In this document: piece after piece, positions 11,226 through 21,216 of the stretch
How the letters are laid out: every line of letters begins with the position of its first letter
How positions within the stretch are numbered: position 1 is the first letter of the stretch
Assembly (NCBI GenBank): GCA_018806915.1
Contig: JAGKQI010000090.1
Location: 682,001-746,000, forward strand
Origin: Phytophthora colocasiae
Lineage: Eukaryota; Oomycota; Peronosporomycetes; Peronosporales; Peronosporaceae
DNA: 64,000 nucleotides
Direction of reading: 5' to 3'
Made by a program: the position numbers and the translations under genes
Notes under the pieces: model-generated
Seen by the model: the letters and a program-made list of their open reading frames with translations, nothing else
What the model was told of the DNA's origin: nothing
The model's database searches: none

Positions 11226-12008
11226 TTACGCGTAGGAGATAGTGCTGGTGGAGTACTGGCAGAGCGATCCCGAGGACCTGCACCCAGCGTCCCCGGCTCA
11301 CCCGAAGTGGAGCCCTGCGACCACGCGCACACGTCCACCTTCTTGCCCTTGATCTTGATGTTCTCGATGGTGGCCTGGTCACCCCAGTTCTTGTTCACCG
11401 TCACGAGGCTCACCTTGCCGTTCACGGCGAGCACGTTCTTGAGACTGACCTTGCGCGACTTGCCGCCGCACGTGCCGCACGAGCGGTAGAGCTTACCGAA
11501 GTCCTGCGCGTAGAAGCCCTCGATCTGGACGGAGCCGAGGCCGTTGTGCTGGATGACCTTGTCGTCGACCGAGCGCGCCGCCGCCGATCACCTTGGTCAC
11601 GCTGCCGGCCGAGCCGCCCTTGATGCTCAGCGCGTCCTCGCACACGTCCTCCCACCACACGTTCTGGATCGTGCAGCCGCTCTGCTCGCAGTGCACACCC
11701 TCCATTTGGTCCTTGCCGATGATCACGTTCTTGAGCGTGGCGCCGGGCTCCACCATGAACACGGCCGTCTGCCAGCCGCTCTCCTTCTGGCCGCCACACT
11801 TGACGTTCGAGCGCGCGTACGTCTTCATGCCACCGTCGAACGTTTGGCCCTTCTTGACCGTGTACGGCTCCTTGAGGTAGACCGTGCCCTTGCTGGCGGG
11901 CCACGACCCGGTGGGCATGGGGGCGGCCTCCGAGCGCATGGAGGCGCCTGAGGCGACGGCAGCCACGGCGGCGAGCGCGACGGTGAAGACGGAGACGACG
12001 TTGACCAT
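11226..12008 (-). pseudogene. Pectate lyase, PL3 (copy 5), two small deletions
   Basis: The start, signal peptide and first about 144 codons are normal. A two-base deletion around 11572-11580 (GAGCGCGCCGCCG against GAGCGCGCGCCGCCG) then throws translation into another frame that stops at 11493, giving about 171 residues. A second, one-base deletion near 11275 (same G run as in copy 4) restores a net length loss of three bases, but only after the central beta-helix has been read out of frame. The gene should be non-functional. Sharing the G-run deletion and the alternative spacer with unit 4 suggests that units 4 and 5 are related by duplication or conversion. Confidence 0.85.
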
Positions 12009-12087
12009 GGTTGGAATGGAAGAAGATGAACTTGTCGAGTGGCCGATCGGTTGCTGGTGACTTGGCTGCTTTGGTGCGAGGAGCACA

Positions 12088-12147
12088 AGTTGAATAATGA
12101 GGAGGGAGGAGGACCGTGCAGTGGTGTTCGAGTTCGAGTTCGAGTTC
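12088..12147 (-). promoter_or_regulatory. Core promoter of copy 5: initiator plus (GAGTTC)3 VNTR
   Basis: Initiator-like element at 12102-12088 (minus strand) and only three hexamers at 12130-12147, the shortest tract in the array; it belongs to the broken gene. Confidence 0.55.
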
Positions 12148-13680
12148 GACTTTCGCGGCGGTGAATCACTGATCGACGAGGTGGCACCAAGGTGCAAAGG
12201 GTCGAGGTGCAACCAGCACTGCTGGACCAGCAGTAACTGCTGCAGTCTGCACGGGGTGTCAGTCGCTGGGCGAGGGGGTAAACGAGAGCTGTACAAATCC
12301 TGTCGTCAAGATCCGTTGAGGTGGAACGTCTGCTCCGAGATGCCAGATGCAGCAGCGATGACAGCGATAGAGAGGTTGTCACCGGTTTGTACTTCGAAGT
12401 AGCAAACTTTGCTGGATCACTTGATATCAGAGACGGGCTGATAGATGACCACCGCTGTTCGCCCGCCACATGGACTGCGGATCTTTCGTTGAACAGCCGA
12501 GAGCTACTCGCCCATACGAGTTGGCGACCTAGACACCCGGCACAGACACAGTTCACAGCGGTTGTTGTAGTTCCCGTCAGATTGACCTGTACACCTACAC
12601 TATACAGTCAATCTGTGTACGCTACAGACAGCAGCAAACCGTCAACTTCATCACTTCGGCGAGAAACACCATGGCCACATTCGAATCGACAATGCAATAA
12701 ACACACGCAGCTTTACAAGATACCGCCTGGTGATCGGTGCCCCAACGATGTGCACCGGGTGGCGACTAATGAACGCGAATTTCGCGCGAATCCCGTCGTC
12801 GAAATGGCAAAAGAACGGACAGCAAAAACGAGCGCTCACTGCTGTAGAGTGACTTTGACGGCATCGACGCCGGTCCGTTCACATCCATCGAGGAGCGATG
12901 CCGCAACGGCAGCTGGTTCGGACGCACACCGATGTGTGTGGGTGGATGGATGAATAGTTTGGTGATTGCGAGCGCACGTTAACGCGTGTATTACCAAAGA
13001 TGATGTTACTGTATTGGGCTCAAATATTCTGGTGTATGTACCGAAGTAGTTGTCTGCTGTTTGAAACTGTGAAGAGTGCCAAGGTCATCAAGCAAGGTCG
13101 TCATGGAGTACGACTCCAGTGACGATTAATTAGCATGCCTAAGCTTAATGATTAATTGGAGCCGAGTACTGATGGTCGAGCGACTAAACTCTCTTCGACT
13201 AAGTACAAGTACTAACAGCAACGTACAAGCATCAAAATTGCGCAATGGTACGATCGAAAACTTCGTCGTCGTGACCTAGTAGTAATAGCATGAGGTCTCG
13301 ATCCTGGTCGATCTGTATTTGTCTACTGGAGTACTTAAGTACTAGTTTACTTAGTTCATGTACACATGCTTTTGAGTCTGTACAACAGGAGTGTTATGAT
13401 CAGCATGTGCTTAATGGTTCGCGAGTTCTACTTGTGCTGATACGCGTACAGCATATTTGAATCTCAAGTTCATGAACTATACACAGATTCTCAAGAGTAG
13501 TTTTATCGATTGGAGACAAATCGCACAAAATCACAATGCACATCTATTTGGATAACTCTAACTCAAAAACAACAGACTTCACTTACTTCTACGTCGACAG
13601 TATCGACTCGATACCTGCCCACACCCGTGAGTGAGGACACAGTACTGGCCCCCTTCGCTCCAGTTTGACAAGACTCAAAC

Positions 13681-14466
13681 TTACGCGTAGGAGATAGTGC
13701 TGGTGGAGTACTGGCAGAGCGATCCCGAGGGACCCGCACCCAGCTTCCCCGGCTCACCCGAAGTGGAGCCCTGCGACCACGCGCACACGTCCACCTTCTT
13801 GCCCTTGATCTTGATGTTCTCGATGGTGGCCTGGTCACCCCAGTTCTTGTTCACCGTCACGAGGCTCACCTTGCCGTTCACGGCGAGCACGTTCTTGAGA
13901 CTGACCTTGCGCGACTTGCCGCCGCACGTGCCGCACGAGCGGTAGAGCTTACCGAAGTCCTGCGCGTAGAAGCCCTCGATCTGGACGGAGCCGAGGCCGT
14001 TGTGCTGGATGACCTTGTCGTCGGCCGAGCGCGCGCCGCCGCCGATCACCTTGGTCACGCTGCCGGCCGAGCCGCCCTTGATGCTCAGCGCGTCCTCGCA
14101 CACGTCCTCCCACCACACGTTCTGGATCGTGCAGCCGCTCTGCTCGCAGTGCACACCCTCCATTTGGTCCTTGCCGATGATCACGTTCTTGAGCGTGGCG
14201 CCGGGCTCCACCATGAACACGGCCGTCTGCCAGCCACTCTCCTTCTGGCCGCCGCACTTGACGTTCGAGCGCGCGTACGTCTTCATGCCACCGTCGAACG
14301 TTTGGCCCTTCTTGACCGTGTACGGCTCCTTGAGGTAGACCGTGCCCTTGCTGGCGGGCCACGACCCGGTGGGCATGGGGGCGGCCTCCGAGCGCATGGA
14401 GGCGCCTGAGGCGACGGCAGCCACGGCGGCGAGCGCGACGGTGAAGACGGAGACGACGTTGACCAT
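13681..14466 (-). CDS. Pectate lyase, PL3 (copy 6)
   Basis: Intact gene whose 261-residue product is identical to copy 1, although the DNA has private silent changes (for example at 14235 and 14254, which alter only the opposite-strand reading). Keeping the protein while the DNA drifts hints at selection on the product, but the sample of changes is small. The G run that is broken in copies 4 and 5 is intact here. Signal peptide, PL3 motifs and all cysteines are present. Confidence 0.95.
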   Translation of the reverse strand: MVNVVSVFTVALAAVAAVASGASMRSEAAPMPTGSWPASKGTVYLKEPYTVKKGQTFDGGMKTYARSNVKCGGQKESGWQTAVFMVEPGATLKNVIIGKDQMEGVHCEQSGCTIQNVWWEDVCEDALSIKGGSAGSVTKVIGGGARSADDKVIQHNGLGSVQIEGFYAQDFGKLYRSCGTCGGKSRKVSLKNVLAVNGKVSLVTVNKNWGDQATIENIKIKGKKVDVCAWSQGSTSGEPGKLGAGPSGSLCQYSTSTISYA

Positions 14467-14545
14467 GGTTGGAATGAAAGAAGATGAACTTGTCGAGTGG
14501 CCGATTGGTTGCTGGTCACTTGGCTGCTTTGGTGCGAGGAGCGCA

Positions 14546-14617
14546 AGTTGAATAATGAGGAGGGAGGAGGACCGTGCAGTGGTGTTCGAGTTCGAGTTCG
14601 AGTTCGAGTTCGAGTTC
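14546..14617 (-). promoter_or_regulatory. Core promoter of copy 6: initiator plus (GAGTTC)5 VNTR
   Basis: Initiator-like element at 14560-14546 (minus strand) and five hexamers at 14588-14617. A private change turns GGAATGGAAG into GGAATGAAAG in the 5' leader. Confidence 0.6.
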
Positions 14618-15755
14618 GACTTTCGCGGCGGTGAATCACTGATCGACGAGGTGGCACCAAGGTGCAGAGGGTCGAGGTGCAACCAGCACTGCTGGACCAG
14701 CAGTAACTGCTGCAGTCTGCACGGGGTGTCAGTCGCTGGGCGAGGGGGTAAACGAGAGCTGTACAAATCCTGTCGTCAAGATCCGTTGAGGTGGAACGTC
14801 TGCTCCGAGATGCCAGATGCAGCAGCGATGACAGCGATAGAGAGGTTGTCACCGGTTTGTACTTCGAAGTAGCAAACTTTGCTGGATCACTTGATATCAG
14901 AGACGGGCTGATAGATGACCACCGCTGTTCGCCCGCCACATGGACTGCGGATCTTTCGTTGAACAGCCGAGAGCTACTCGCCCATACGAGTTGGCGACCT
15001 AGACACCCGGCACAGACACAGTTCACAGCGGTTGTTGTAGTTCCCGTCAGATTGACCTGTACACCCTACACTATACAGTCAATCTGTGTACGCTACAGAC
15101 AGCAGCAAACCGTCAACTTCATCACTTCGGCGAGAAACACCATGGCCACATTCGAATCGACAATGCAATAAACACACGCAACTTTACAAGATACCGCCTG
15201 GTGATCGGTGCCCTAACGATGTGCACCGGGTGGCGACTAATGAACGCGAATTTCGCGCGAATCCCGTCGTCGAAATGGCAAAAGAACGGACAGCAAAAAC
15301 GAGCGCTCACTGCTGTAGAGTGGCATCGACGCCGGTCCGTTCACATCCATCGAGGAGCGATGCCGCAACGGCAGCTGGTTCGGACGCACACCGATGTGTG
15401 TGGGTGGATGGATGAATAGTTTGGTGATTGCGAGCGCACGTTAACGCGTGTATTACCAAAGATGATGTTACTGTATTGGGCTCAAATATTCTGGTGTATG
15501 TACCGAAGTAGTTGTCTGCTGTTTGAAACTGTGAAGAGTGCCAAGGTCATCAAGCAAGGTCGTCATGGAGTACGACTCCAGTGACGATTAATTAGCATGC
15601 CTAAGCTTAATGATTAATTGGAGCCGAGTACTGATGGTCGAGCGACTAAACTCTCTTCGACTAAGTACAAGTACTAACAGCAACGTACAAGCATCAAAAT
15701 TGCGCAATGGTACGATCGAAAACTTCGTCGTCGTGACGAGAAAACGTTAAAAATA

Positions 15756-16548
15756 CCGAATTTCCTATCTAATAGGGCGTACCTGTCAAATCTCTAGATA
15801 GAGGCATTAGCCAATAGCGTGCCAATGTGCTGATAACAGGATAAATCTTTCTCAAAGCGCACACCGTAGAAAAGGTCCTAAATCTGGAACTCCTGATGAC
15901 TGCTGGACGGAAAGCATTGCCAAAATGGCCTCGAGCTCCACCCGTGGGGCGCATCAGCATCAAGGGTGTCCGCAGCAAACCAGCAAACCGTGCGATGATC
16001 TGCGCGATAGCGTCACCAACAGCAAGAAGGCGCGCATAATGGCGTATTACCACGAGCACGGCATGCACAAGACAATCAGAAAATTCTACGACAAACTGCA
16101 GACAACCCAGAAAAGGAGTAAAAAGCGCTTAATATACAAGTGGATTAAGAAAGAGGACGAAATTGTTGGCGCAGTGGCAAGTGGTCGGGGGAGTTTGCAA
16201 AAAAAACGACCTATGGGGCTGTCAACTGTGCTGGAGGAGGAGGAGGAAGACATGATTGCACGCTGGGTGAGAGATCTCCGCCGAGAAGGAGTGCCTGTCT
16301 CGCCGTTCATGCTGCAATCGCAGAGGTAGCCGAAGGTGCTGGGATTGCTGTCGGCAGTTTTGCAGCATCACAACCTCGTTGGCAGATTAGAAGCTCTCGA
16401 TGTAGCTGTAGACTTAGGTGTAGATTTCGCTCTTCTTGACTGAAAGCAATACAGGATTGGCTGCACTTTCTATTCCTATGTAATTCAAATCCTTGCATGT
16501 TTTATTGAGCTAACAGTAATAGTGCGCCCTATTAGATAGGAAATTCGG
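15756..16548 (+). mobile_element. Nested 793-bp pogo-like element
   Basis: It has perfect 24-bp terminal inverted repeats (left end CCGAATTTCCTATC, right end GATAGGAAATTCGG) flanked by TA on both sides (15754-15755 and 16549-16550), the signature of Tc1/mariner/pogo insertion. It sits 18 bp inside the left end of the surrounding MULE. It holds only the 5' part of a transposase gene, so it is a non-autonomous internal-deletion derivative. Confidence 0.9.
15925..16329 (+). pseudogene. pogo transposase, N-terminal fragment (CENP-B-type HTH)
   Basis: A 134-codon open frame that reads like the DNA-binding N terminus of pogo/Tigger transposases: a basic helix-turn-helix region (KKRLIYKWIKKEDEIVG) followed by the second HTH start (LEEEEEDMIARWVRDLRREG). 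It ends at TAG just after SPFMLQSQ, and the neighbouring frame continues with EVAEGAGIAV-like sequence, so there is also a frameshift at about 16320. No DDE catalytic domain is present. It could act only as a binding protein, if it is expressed at all. Confidence 0.75.
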
Positions 16549-16899
16549 TACACAAAAATCTCTGACGATCACACCAAATCTTACCGCGATTTGAGCACAC
16601 AAAAACATTGCCGGTGCATTCTGGCCTGCAAATCGCAGCCCTGGCTACGCTCCAACGGCGTCGGTGTCGTGTCGCAGGTCTGCGCGACGCCCACGTGGGA
16701 AAAGGTGTGGTCCACACTTTTCCCACGCTACGAACACGACAGTAGATGTTGTCGCACGAAGGTGGCCAGAATGTATGCGTGTCAAATGTGGCACACACCA
16801 CATTTGACACGCCGACCAGCACTATCGAGCACACTTCCAGTTCCAGCCAGTGGCCACGGCCCGATCCACGAGCGGCCATCCCTCACTCGCAGCGGCACG

Positions 16900-18512
16900 A
16901 TGCCGGGACTCACAGGATTGCAGCTTCCAGCGGAAACTCTGGCTGCTGGTGATCGGATCGAGTATTTTTCCCGAATGTTCGTCTGTGGAGACAAGCGCGG
17001 CCTTCGCTCGGCCGTCGTAATCCTGGTAGACCCCCAGGACGACCTGTATCCAGTGCGCGTGGATACCGAAGAGCTTCTGCCGCTCGATAACATGATGCGC
17101 CGGACTGCGGACGCGCTGGGCAACCATGTCGACGACGTCAGTGCAAAGTGGCGCAAGCTGCGGACCTATCAACTCACGCCCGGACGCTTTTCAGCGCCGA
17201 CCCGCTCCAGCACATTGAATTCCGCATTGGCCGCACTCGTACAGGGGGCAATCTCCTCAGCGCATCGCGAAGTTGCACTCCAACGCGAGCGAATTTTACC
17301 AGGAGGGACACAGCCGGACAGAGAGAGCACAAGCCATGCGACATACAAATCCATTGACGCCGCGTCGTCCAGCACATCCGTCGCTCACTGCAGCAGACCC
17401 GACAGCGAAGGAGAAGTTGCCGAAGACTCCAGTCCTTCTCGTGTACCCGAGGATTCCATCGCGCCGTCCACGCTTAAGTTGACTGTCATCGATTTGGTGT
17501 CTGACTATCTGATTCACTACTTGTTGCAGAAGCTAGCCCGGCCCCCACGGATAGCGAGTTGCTGGACGCAAAGGCGTACCTCAGTAGCGTGCCTAACCGG
17601 TATGCAAGAGACCGTATTCGACACCAGAAGAAGCGGCGCGCGGGAGAGTGGCATGTTGCCAGGTCCAGGAAGCGCCGTGACCAGCGCAAGTGCGCTGTCA
17701 CTCGAAGTGGGGACCGGATCCACCATGCCCATACGGTGACTGCACTGAAGATGAAGCAGCTGCTTGCATTACCTGCTGTGCGCTTACGGCTGGTCGATCT
17801 TCACGAGAGACGGAAGGCGTACGTGGCACCAGTCCACGATGGGAGGTTCGCTCACGCAGAGGTTCCTTGGCCTGCTGGGGTAGACCGAATCAAATGTAAC
17901 GTACCGAGCGGAGTTGTGTTTCCAGACTTAGGGGACTACGGGAAGTGTACATGTGAGGGGGACTGCTTCATCGATACTTGCGAAAATTCGGCTGCGGCTG
18001 TGTACTGCACGGAGAGCTGCTGTAATTTGGGGGCGCTGTGCAGCAACGCCCCCCGCGTTCGCGACACTTTAAAACTCTTTGACACTGGCCGCGTCGGGCT
18101 AAGTGTCTACACCACGGCCGACATGGACGTCGGGGACATTGTAGGGGAGTACGCTGGGGAGCTGACCGAGTACGACGCAGTAGTCCCGGGACAGCCGCCC
18201 GTCGCCGTTAAACAGAACAGCGGCTATACGCTGCTGATGAATGCCAAGTCTCAGCGCAAGAAGTATGTCTACATTGACGCACTGCGCTGCGGGGCTATTA
18301 CGCGCTTCCTCAGTCACTCCTGCAACCCCAACGCTGCTTTCGTGGAGTTTCAGAACGGCTCCGAGGTCAAGGTGCTAGTCCGGATGCTGAAGGATGTCAA
18401 AGCTGGTGCGCAGATCACAGTGAACTACGGTGATGAGACCTGGTTCACTTGCATGTGTGATGAGTGCTGGTCGGCGTCGGCCGAAGATTCCCTGCAGGAC
18501 GACAGTGTGTAG
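16900..18512 (+). CDS. SET-domain protein lysine methyltransferase carried by the MULE
   Basis: My model starts at ATG 16900 (MPGLTGLQLPAETL) and needs one intron, proposed at 17441-17529 (GTGTAC...TTGCAG), to join two open frames. The C-terminal frame is clear: a cysteine-rich pre-SET/AWS-like block (CTCEGDC...CCNLGALC, 17949-18040), then a full SET domain with GEYAGELTEYD, RFLSHSCNPNA (the HSCxPN cofactor motif, about 18302-18331), NYGDE (the catalytic tyrosine region) and a post-SET CMCDEC. The layout resembles the SET2/ASH1/SUV39 group of histone lysine methyltransferases, acting in the nucleus with S-adenosylmethionine. The N-terminal part (EYFSRMFVCGDKRGLRSAV) is unrecognised. The intron is inferred; a frameshift near 17500 is the alternative. 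It is probably a captured or element-borne gene, since it lies entirely within the transposon. Confidence 0.75.
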
Positions 18513-18784
18513 GCTGTTAAGAATTCGCTCACGTACATGTAGCTCGCACTTGTGCTGTAGTACTCTAAACACAATCAGAAGTGGTGAAAAGTCAGTTACC
18601 GAAGTGCTGGAGCGATCTATAGAAAGATATTACTCGTAACTCAGTGCTGGGCCCATCTAGCAATTCCCTCTTTGTTCGGGGCAACAGCGATGCGAGGAGG
18701 TCGCATTCGAAACAAACCACTTGGCGAGCTCCAGCACACGCGGGATCAAACTCATGCTCTTCCGACAGCGACAGTAACCCTCCT

Positions 18785-19084
18785 CTATGCATGTCTCGCG
18801 TCCTTCGAACGAGGGTTTCTGCTGAAAGCGCCCAGAAGTGGAAGGGTTTCCCTGTTTCCGAAGCTACGGAGCAAAATTGCATCCCTCGCTTGAACGAACG
18901 CCTCCTGCGTCCTGGCGAAGTGCATTTTGTACAAATCTGTCACGACCATTGCCGCCACACCCGAGGGAAAACCTCGCATCGCCTTGTGAACGTTTTCCAT
19001 TAGGTGGAAAAAGCACATTAGGAACAGATAGCCAGCTGAGTCTTCAAAGGCTGTAAACAGAGCATTATACGATTGCACACGCAA
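18785..19084 (-). pseudogene. MULE transposase fragment
   Basis: The minus-strand frame contains FFHLMENVHKAMRGFP followed by VVTDLYKMHFARTQEAF. This pattern matches the segment after the second catalytic aspartate in Mutator-like transposases, where a conserved W/F-H-x-x-x-N-V-H stretch precedes an I-Y-x-x-H helix. Neither end continues as an open transposase. It is therefore a remnant oriented opposite to the SET gene, and it supports the MULE assignment made from the 9-bp target duplication. Confidence 0.65.
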
Positions 19085-19390
19085 TGGTGCTGCTGTGCGT
19101 GACCTCGTACGTCTTCAGCTCCTCCAGCAGCTTCTCGGCAGGCGCCGCGTCCAGGTTGACCGCCCTCTCGCGCCAGTCAAGACGCCTGGGCATTATCGCT
19201 CGGGTGCTTTCGACGGCAGATGACGCCCTCTACCAGCCCTGCAATCGTCGAGCATGACGCGCAACAATTGCGAGCGCTGGTTGGCTGCGCGAGCAGTCCG
19301 CAGCCCGAACCCGCTCCTCAGCAGAAAAGAACCATTTTAGACAGAAACCTGCGCCCGTGATGTTTTAGTGTGAAATTAACGCACTTTGCT

Positions 19391-19425
19391 GTGCTGACAC
19401 ACGTTTGGTGTGCTGACACACGTTT
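19391..19425. repeat. Subterminal direct repeat of the MULE
   Basis: Two copies of GTGCTGACACACGTTTG (19391-19407 and 19409-19425) lie about 45-75 bp inside the right terminus. Subterminal repeats of this kind are often transposase-binding sites; that role is inferred. Confidence 0.6.
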
Positions 19426-19885
19426 GTTGTACGGAAACAACACTTTTGTGTGCCATTAACGCGTTCTCCGTCGTGACCTAGTAGTAATAGCATGAGGTCT
19501 CGATCCTGGTCGATCTGTATTTGTCTACTGGAGTACTTAAGTACTAGTTTACTTAGTTCATGTACACATGCTTTTGAGTCTGTACAACAGGAGTGTTATG
19601 ATCAGCATGTGCTTAATGGTTCGCGAGTTCTACTTGTGCTGATACGCGTACAGCATATTTGAATCTCAAGTTCATGAACTATACACAGATTCTCAAGAGT
19701 AGTTTTATCGATTGGAGACAAATCGCACAAAATCACAATGCACATCTATTTGGATAACTCTAACTCAAAAACAACAGACTTCACTTACGTCTTCTACGTC
19801 GACAGTATCGACTCGATACCTGCCCACACCCGTGAGTGAGGACACAGTACTGGCCCCCTTCGCTCCAGTTTGACAAGACTCAAAC

Positions 19886-20671
19886 TTACGCGTAGGAGAT
19901 GGTGCTGGTGGAGTACTGGCAGAGCGATCCCGAGGGACCCGCACCCAGCTTCCCCGGCTCACCCGAAGTGGAGCCCTGCGACCACGCACACACGTCCACC
20001 TTCTTGCCCTTGATCTTGATGTTCTCGATGGTGGCCTGGTCACCCCAGTTCTTGTTCACCGTCACGAGGCTCACCTTGCCGTTCACGGCGAGCACGTTCT
20101 TGAGACTGACCTTGCGCGACTTGCCGCCGCACGTGCCGCACGAGCGGTAGAGCTTGCCGAAGTCCTGCGCGTAGAAGCCCTCGATCTGGACGGAGCCGAG
20201 GCCGTTGTGCTGGATGACCTTGTCGTCGGCCGAGCGCGCGCCGCCGCCGATCACCTTGGTCACGCTGCCGGCCGAGCCGCCCTTGATGCTCAGCGCGTCC
20301 TCGCACACGTCCTCCCACCACACGTTCTGGATCGTGCAGCCGCTCTGCTCGCAGTGCACACCCTCCATTTGGTCCTTGCCGATGATCACGTTCTTGAGCG
20401 TGGCGCCGGGCTCCACCATGAACACGGCCGTCTGCCAGCCGCTCTCCTTCTGGCCGCCACACTTGACGTTCGAGCGCGCGTACGTCTTCATGCCACCGTC
20501 GAACGTTTGGCCCTTCTTGACCGTGTACGGCTCCTTGAGGTAGACCGTGCCCTTGCTGGCGGGCCACGACCCGGTGGGCATGGGGGCGGCCTCCGAGCGC
20601 ATGGAGGCGCCTGAGGCGACGGCAGCCACGGCGGCGAGCGCGACGGTGAAGACGGAGACGACGTTGACCAT
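19886..20671 (-). CDS. Pectate lyase, PL3 (copy 7)
   Basis: Intact, with a 261-residue product identical to copies 1, 6 and 8. It is the last minus-strand gene of the array and the one next to the MULE, whose right end is 417 bp beyond its stop codon. Transcription reading through the 3' end would enter the element, but the coding frame and promoter are undisturbed. All PL3 motifs and eight cysteines are kept. Confidence 0.95.
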   Translation of the reverse strand: MVNVVSVFTVALAAVAAVASGASMRSEAAPMPTGSWPASKGTVYLKEPYTVKKGQTFDGGMKTYARSNVKCGGQKESGWQTAVFMVEPGATLKNVIIGKDQMEGVHCEQSGCTIQNVWWEDVCEDALSIKGGSAGSVTKVIGGGARSADDKVIQHNGLGSVQIEGFYAQDFGKLYRSCGTCGGKSRKVSLKNVLAVNGKVSLVTVNKNWGDQATIENIKIKGKKVDVCAWSQGSTSGEPGKLGAGPSGSLCQYSTSTISYA

Positions 20672-20750
20672 GGTTGGAATGGAAGAAGATGAACTTGTCG
20701 AGTGGCCGATCGGTTGCTGGTCACTTGGCTGCTTTGGTGCGAGGAGCGCA

Positions 20751-20858
20751 AGTTGAATAATGAGGAGGGAGGAGGACCGTGCAGTGGTGTTCGAGTTCGA
20801 GTTCGAGTTCGAGTTCGAGTTCGAGTTCGAGTTCGAGTTCGAGTTCGAGTTCGAGTTC
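20751..20858 (-). promoter_or_regulatory. Core promoter of copy 7: initiator plus (GAGTTC)11 VNTR
   Basis: Initiator-like element at 20765-20751 (minus strand). Eleven uninterrupted hexamers at 20793-20858 make this the longest tract in the window. Confidence 0.6.
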
Positions 20859-21216
20859 GACTTTCGCGGCGGTGAATCACTGATCGACGAGGTGGCACCA
20901 AGGTGCAGAGGGTCGAGGTGCAACCAGCACTGCTGGTCCAACAGTAACTGCTGCAGTCTGCACGGGGTGTCAGTCGCTGGGCAAGGGGGTAAACGAGAGC
21001 TGTACAAATCCTGTCGTCGAGATCCGTTGAGGCGAACGCCTGCTCCGGGATGCCAGATGCAGCGGCGGTGACAGCAATAGAGAGGTTTGTAGCAAACTTT
21101 GGTGGATCACTTGATATCAGGGACGGGCTGATAGATGACCACCTCTGTTCGCCCGCCACATGGACTGCGGATCTTTCGTTGAACAGCCGAGAGCTACTCG
21201 CCCATACGACTTGGCG

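Larger units (their letters stand above)
10000..12526 (-). repeat. Pectate lyase tandem array, unit 5
   Basis: 2527-bp unit sharing the alternative spacer block (about 10995-11070) with unit 4, plus a private change near 10860-10885 (ATTCATACCTCATGTACAAG). Spacer 10000-11225 shows no supported gene. Confidence 0.95.
12527..14996 (-). repeat. Pectate lyase tandem array, unit 6
   Basis: 2470-bp unit with the standard spacer type. Spacer 12527-13680 shows no supported gene. A small deletion near 13583 (ACTTACTTCTACG) separates it from the others. Confidence 0.95.
15738..19468. mobile_element. MULE-type DNA transposon carrying a SET-domain gene
   Basis: The 3731-bp element is bounded by 9-bp direct repeats CGTCGTGAC (15729-15737 and 19469-19477) inside an otherwise continuous array unit. 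The termini are inverted: GAGAAAACGTTAA at the left and, read inward from the right, GAGAACGCGTTAA. If the nested pogo element is ignored, the two ends match at 20 of 27 positions, ending in ACACAAAA. A 9-bp duplication is typical of Mutator-like elements, and a decayed MULE transposase segment lies on the minus strand near the right end. The cargo is a SET-domain gene on the plus strand. The remaining sequence (18513-18784 and 19085-19390) has no supported gene. Confidence 0.88.
14997..21216 (-). repeat. Pectate lyase tandem array, unit 7 (split by a transposon)
   Basis: The unit starts normally, is cut at 15737 by a 3731-bp insertion and resumes at 19469 with a repeated 9-bp target (CGTCGTGAC). 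Without the insertion and one target copy it would be about 2480 bp. The insertion lies in the 3' spacer, so the gene at 19886-20671 is not disrupted. The right end of the unit (21030-21140) is more diverged than in units 1-6, with a 20-bp deletion in the promoter-distal part. Confidence 0.93.

Noticed and set aside
16591..16899. Upstream part of the long frame before the SET gene (MSTQKHCRC...)
   Set aside because: It contains inverted simple motifs (e.g. GTGTGTGCCACATTTGACAC-like) and lacks coding character; the ATG at 16900 gives a more protein-like start.
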